Of a stretch of DNA of 64,000 bases, positions 60,382 to 64,000 are shown piece by piece (positions within the stretch are counted from its first letter, which is position 1; every line of letters begins with the position of its first letter). The notes beneath the pieces were generated by a model. It was not told the DNA's origin. It ran no database searches and saw only the letters and a list, made by a program, of their open reading frames with translations. Made by a program: the position numbers and the translations under genes. Source of the stretch: Rhodanobacter sp. LX-99 (GTDB lineage: Bacteria; Pseudomonadota; Gammaproteobacteria; Xanthomonadales; Rhodanobacteraceae); assembly GCF_018599185.1 (NCBI RefSeq), contig NZ_JAHFVL010000002.1:62001-126000 (forward strand), given 5' to 3'.

Positions 60382-61320
60382 TCAGGCCTTGTCGGGGGTG
60401 AACGTCCAGCGGATCGTCATGGTGGCGGGGATGCCGCCTGCCGTGACCTTGCGTGTCCGCTGGCCGCTCTGCGGCCCCTTGCCTGACCAGTGCAGTTCGT
60501 CCAGCTCGATGTCGCGGATGGTGACCTGCTTCGTCGAGGCCTTGCCGTCGGCGTCCTTCGCCTGTTCGTCGACGCTCAGGCCCGGCAGGTCGAGCTTGAG
60601 GATCCGGGTGTCGCCGTTCCATTCGGCGCGGACGTTGGGCAGGTCGTCGATGGAACCGGTCGTGCAGTCGTCGTGCCCTTGGCCGCGGCGCTGCTCCGAG
60701 CCGGTGACGTAGTCGGAGTAGCCCTCGCCCACGTCCAGCGACCGGTAGCGCGAGGAGCCCTGCGTGACGGCATGCAGCGAGCAGCGGGGCTTCATCGGAT
60801 CCAGCGCCCAGTGGCCGAGATCGTGGCGGGTGAGCTTGGGCGCCATCCTGTCCTTGGCGGTCCGGGCCATCTCGCGCTGGGCCGGCGACATGCTGGCGCC
60901 GGCTTTCATCATGGCTGCCGTCATGCAGTCCTCGTCGTCGCCGCAGGTGGCCATCGCCTGCTGGATGGCCGGCATCATGGCCTGCCGGAGGGGTTCGCCC
61001 TGCTTGATGATCTCCTGCGCGTTGTCCACGCTCGACCCGTAGCCCTGCTCACCCTTCAGGTGAAAGCTGCCGTCCAGGCGCTGGTGCACCGTCGCGTCGG
61101 CATAGGTGCCCGCCTTGGCGTTTTCCTTGTGCGTGTGGCCGGTGATCTCGATGCTGTAGACCAGCGTGGCGTAGTTGTCCTTGACCTCGTAGGGGCTGAC
61201 ATCGCCCGCCGTGCCCGGGGGCGACATGGCCAAGCCGATGGCCGCGGCGAGGCCGGCGACGAGGAAACGGCCGTGCCACCGCGGAGCGACTGTGCGAAGA
61301 GGGGTGTGCTGCTGAGTCAT
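60382..61320 (-). CDS. Secreted protein of unknown function
   Basis: The 312-residue protein has a signal-like segment (RFLVAGLAAAIGLAMSPPGT). The rest is mostly beta: ATLVYSIEITGHTHKENAKA, TVHQRLDGSFHLKGEQG, SRYRSLDVGEGYSDY, ILKLDLPGLSV, PATMTIRWTFTPDKA. The middle region has several cysteines (TCGDDEDCMTA). I cannot place it in a family. The downstream gene is closely spaced. Between this gene and the CadC-like regulator lie 166 bases, which contain a strong hairpin at 61346-61373. Confidence 0.7.
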   Translation of the reverse strand: MTQQHTPLRTVAPRWHGRFLVAGLAAAIGLAMSPPGTAGDVSPYEVKDNYATLVYSIEITGHTHKENAKAGTYADATVHQRLDGSFHLKGEQGYGSSVDNAQEIIKQGEPLRQAMMPAIQQAMATCGDDEDCMTAAMMKAGASMSPAQREMARTAKDRMAPKLTRHDLGHWALDPMKPRCSLHAVTQGSSRYRSLDVGEGYSDYVTGSEQRRGQGHDDCTTGSIDDLPNVRAEWNGDTRILKLDLPGLSVDEQAKDADGKASTKQVTIRDIELDELHWSGKGPQSGQRTRKVTAGGIPATMTIRWTFTPDKA

Positions 61321-61345
61321 ATCCGTAGGCCTGGTTGCGTCGAAG

Positions 61346-61373
61346 GGCGCGTCCGCGCTGTCGCGGACGCGCC
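61346..61373. terminator. Strong GC-rich hairpin
   Basis: GGCGCGTCCGCG, loop CTGT and CGCGGACGCGCC form a perfect 12-base stem between the CadC-like gene (minus, ending 61487) and the secreted-protein gene (minus, starting 61320). The stem is stable. The minus-strand side has no clear U-tract; the plus-strand side has TTATC. It may end transcription of the regulator gene or be a bidirectional signal. Confidence 0.6.
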
Positions 61374-61486
61374 TTATCGCAACCGAATGGCCCGGCGCAT
61401 GCTTGACGTGTCCTTTAGGGACTCGTTACGGATACTCACTTTGCAGGCTGATCAATGGCTTGAGTGGTCGGTGCGCCGGGCGGCCG

Positions 61487-63868
61487 CTAGTGCGGGAAGC
61501 TGGTCGGGTCGAAGGGAATCGTGACCAGCGCATTGAGCGACACCTGGCGCATGGCGTCGAGGCGGGCCATGGCGCGTCGGCGGTTTTTTTCGTCGCCGCG
61601 GCGCGCCGACCACGTGCCGTACAACCGCAGCGTGTCGGCCGTGACGTCGGTGTCATCGAGTTTGAAATCGCCCAGCCGGGCCTGGGCCGCCGCATCGTCG
61701 TGGCTGGCCAGCGCCAGTTGCAGCGCGAACGCGTGCACCATGTCACGGGGCGCATGCGGGTCGTGCGCCGCCGCGTCCAGTGCAGCGTGCGCACCCTGGC
61801 GATCCCCGCCGGCAGCGGCTGCCAGCGCGTGCACCAACTGCTGTTGGTAACGGATGCCAGATGGATCGACGGCGTGCCCGGCAATCTCGTCCACGCGCCG
61901 GCGGATGCCGGCCATGGCAGCAGGGTCGGCCGCTATCGCCACGAACGCCTCGATCAGCAGTTTCTCGGTGGCGTCGTCGGGGTCCTGCGCCGGGTCGAGC
62001 AGCGCGCTGGCCTTGCGGCTGTCGAGTAGTGCCGCAGCGCTGTCGCCGCCGAAATATTCGCCGCCGGCGCGCAGGTCGAGCAAGCGGGCCTGCATGTAGC
62101 GGTTGTCCTGCGCGGCGGCCAGTTGCACGCTGGCGTCGACGACCGGACTGATCTCGCGGTACACGCCGGTATCGTAGAGCAGGCTGGCCAGCAGGTTGCC
62201 GGCGGCTACCTGCAAGGTGCCATCGTGTTGCCGGCCGGCCCGGTTCCAAGTGCGGACCAGCAGCGGCAGCGCTTCCGGCGTCCGCCAGTTGGATGACAGC
62301 GCGTAGGCGAGGTTGAAGCTGGCGATGTTGCTGCCGCGCGCGTTGCCGAGCGCTTCGTCGGCGTCCAGTTCGGCGCGGGCGGCGGTGATGCCGGCGGCGG
62401 CGTCGCCTTTCGCGTTGGCGATGTACGCCATGGCGTTGTGGAGTTCTGGCTGCAGCGCGCGGATCGGTGTCTTTTCGATCAGTGCGCGCGCCTGCTCATA
62501 CTGTTGTCGCGCGAGGCCGGTGTGCGCGGTGCGTGCGTTGATCCTGGCCGCCGACAGCAGCACGCTGGCAGTGATGCGCGGATCGCCAGCGGCCCTGGCC
62601 GCGTTCAGCGCCTGCGTGGCGAGGGTCAGTGCCTGAGCATCCTGGTGCCGGTGGTCGGCCTGGCCGAGCTGGTCGTCCAGTATTCGCGCCACCATGTGGC
62701 CCCGGCCCTGGCGGCGGGCGTCCGCCAGCAGCGCAGCGTAGCCGGCGTCGGCATCGTGTTGCTGATCGGTGTCCGCCTGTGCACGGGCCAGCAGGTAGCG
62801 GGCCTGCAACAGTTCGGGTTGACCCTTGGTCACCAACACGAAGTATGGCCGCGCACCCAGCCAGTCGCCGTGCATCGCCAGATCGATGCCGCGGGCGAAG
62901 GTTTCCGCAAGGTAGGCGTCTCGCGGCCGTTCGTTGAACGGCGAGGTTGCCGGGAGATCCAACGCCAGCGCGCGGCGCAGTTGCGACACGGCGTTGACAC
63001 CGAGCGTGCCTGGGGAACTGCCGCTGAGGACGAGGTCGGAGCCGTGGCCCTGTCCGGGGTCGAGGTGCAGGGTCAGTTCGTAGATGTCGCCGGGCAGCTT
63101 GGCCAGCCTGCCCCCGACCAGGATGTCGGCGCCGGTGACATAGCGGGTGTGCTCGGCTTGGCTGCGGCCCTTGGGCGGAGTGAAGCCCCACACCCGTGCC
63201 ACCTGCAGCGGGTCGATCACGTTCAGGTCGGGACTGTCGCCCAGCAAGCCGGCGATCAGGCCGGGCAGGCCGCGCACGGTCCAGTTCAGCGCCGCATTGC
63301 CGGTCGCGTTGTCGATCGGCAGCAGTGCCATGCGCCGTGGCGGCGGCACGGGCGGAGCCCAGCCGCGCGGGACGATCCACGCGCTCAGCGCGGCGATCAG
63401 GGCCAGGGCCGCGCCCGCACCGAGCCACCAGCGGCGGCGTGGTGCGGGCGTGGGCGCGGGTGGCGCCGCGTTGCCCGGTATCGGGATTCCAGCGGGAGCC
63501 GTGGAAGTTTCGGCGGCCGTTGATGGCGCGCCGCCGTCGGCCATGCCGATCGCCGCCACCCACTGCAAACCGCGGCCGTACACGGTGCGGATCACCGCCT
63601 GGCGTTCGCCGTCGTCGTCGAGCGCCCGCCGCGCCTTGTACAGCAGCTGGCTGAGCGCGGCGTCGGTGATCGGCCGGTTGCCCCACAGCGAGGTGATCAC
63701 TTCCTGCTTGCCGAGTGCGCGCTCGCGGTTCTCGACCAGCAGCAGGATCAGGTCGAAAACCTTGGCCTCGATGTCGACCCGCTGCCCGTCGCGCAGCAGT
63801 CGCCGCGTGGCGGGCGAAATGGTGTGCGCCCCGCACCGGTAGTCGCCGGCGTGTCCGTCTTTCTGCAT
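61487..63868 (-). CDS. CadC-like membrane-bound transcriptional regulator with TPR domain
   Basis: The 793-residue protein has an N-terminal OmpR/PhoB-type winged helix (residues about 10-105: VDIEAKVFDLILLLVENRER, SLWGNRPITDAALSQLLYKA, VIRTVYGRGLQWV) that binds DNA from the membrane. A membrane segment lies near residue 150 (WWLGAGAALALIAALSAWIV). The long periplasmic part starts with a beta domain (MALLPIDNATGNAALNWTVR) and continues as helical TPR-like repeats (YLLARAQADTDQQHDADAGY, ALTLATQALNAARAAGDPRI). It resembles CadC/ToxR-type sensors. The ATG at 63868 has GGAGGGA 2-8 bases upstream; a farther ATG at 63898 is less likely. Its signal and targets are unknown. Confidence 0.85.
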   Translation of the reverse strand: MQKDGHAGDYRCGAHTISPATRRLLRDGQRVDIEAKVFDLILLLVENRERALGKQEVITSLWGNRPITDAALSQLLYKARRALDDDGERQAVIRTVYGRGLQWVAAIGMADGGAPSTAAETSTAPAGIPIPGNAAPPAPTPAPRRRWWLGAGAALALIAALSAWIVPRGWAPPVPPPRRMALLPIDNATGNAALNWTVRGLPGLIAGLLGDSPDLNVIDPLQVARVWGFTPPKGRSQAEHTRYVTGADILVGGRLAKLPGDIYELTLHLDPGQGHGSDLVLSGSSPGTLGVNAVSQLRRALALDLPATSPFNERPRDAYLAETFARGIDLAMHGDWLGARPYFVLVTKGQPELLQARYLLARAQADTDQQHDADAGYAALLADARRQGRGHMVARILDDQLGQADHRHQDAQALTLATQALNAARAAGDPRITASVLLSAARINARTAHTGLARQQYEQARALIEKTPIRALQPELHNAMAYIANAKGDAAAGITAARAELDADEALGNARGSNIASFNLAYALSSNWRTPEALPLLVRTWNRAGRQHDGTLQVAAGNLLASLLYDTGVYREISPVVDASVQLAAAQDNRYMQARLLDLRAGGEYFGGDSAAALLDSRKASALLDPAQDPDDATEKLLIEAFVAIAADPAAMAGIRRRVDEIAGHAVDPSGIRYQQQLVHALAAAAGGDRQGAHAALDAAAHDPHAPRDMVHAFALQLALASHDDAAAQARLGDFKLDDTDVTADTLRLYGTWSARRGDEKNRRRAMARLDAMRQVSLNALVTIPFDPTSFPH

Positions 63869-64000
63869 CTTCCCTCCGCCCGATCCCCTCGCCGCCACTG
63901 CGGCGCTCCGTGCTTCCCTGCCGCAAGCCCTGGAATATCTAGCACGAACGCGGCGCGGATGGTCAAGCCGCGGCAGCGGTTTCAGCGCGGCACGCGGTAG

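Noticed and set aside
1..64000. tRNA, rRNA or intact transposase genes
   Set aside because: I searched by eye for T-loop and anticodon-stem patterns and for DDE or tyrosine transposase motifs and found none that hold up.

Overview
The window is high-GC chromosomal DNA of a gammaproteobacterium, most likely in the Xanthomonadales and probably the Rhodanobacteraceae (Rhodanobacter/Dyella/Frateuria type). This placement is an inference from the dapD-arsC-dapE gene order, the GumN/TraB-type protein, the ParC sequence and the composition of the secretion loci. I recognised no tRNA, rRNA, CRISPR array, phage or intact insertion sequence.

Region 1 (1-20.1 kb, plus strand) is a type VI secretion (T6SS) locus. 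It opens with the tip: the end of an unidentified gene, a PAAR protein, a TPR-methyltransferase, VgrG and a DUF6931-like protein, followed by a decayed PAAR-like scrap. The membrane complex and its phospho-control follow in a tightly packed run: FHA protein, TssK, TssL with an OmpA domain, TssM, TagF fused to a dead PP2C-like domain, an active PP2C phosphatase PppA, a 1479-residue PpkA kinase with a C-terminal sulfatase-modifying-factor domain, and a small membrane protein. TssL and the kinase N-terminus share a D-x-A-T-x-V-(K/R)-P motif, which suggests a PpkA/PppA/FHA phosphothreonine switch. Sheath, tube, baseplate, ClpV and TssJ genes are not in the window.

Region 2 (20.1-34.9 kb) is a two-partner secretion operon: a TpsB transporter, a 3462-residue TpsA exoprotein built of three families of long internal repeats, and a secreted third protein with an overlapping start. 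It lies between the T6SS operon and a convergent tssA gene, so it splits the T6SS locus.

Region 3 (35-54.9 kb) is mostly housekeeping: dapD, an ArsC/Spx-like gene, DUF2165, a ferritin-like/VIT1 iron transporter, dapE, a penicillin acylase with a phosphodiester glycosidase, a Nudix hydrolase, a two-gene (bipartite) lipoate ligase, a LysR-controlled redox pair, parC, an Lrp regulator facing an EamA exporter, an aldo-keto reductase and a TraB/GumN protein. Gene relics (a methyltransferase with its middle missing and a histidine-kinase fragment) and a palindromic repeat lie between them.

Region 4 (54.9-64 kb) is accessory. It has a 42-bp minisatellite, small genes flanked by a dispersed 27-bp repeat, and at 56.9-58.6 kb a cluster of integron attC sites carrying three minus-strand cassette genes with no integrase in the window (a CALIN). 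It ends with a periplasmic alpha/beta hydrolase, two secreted proteins of unknown function and a CadC-like membrane-bound regulator with TPR repeats.
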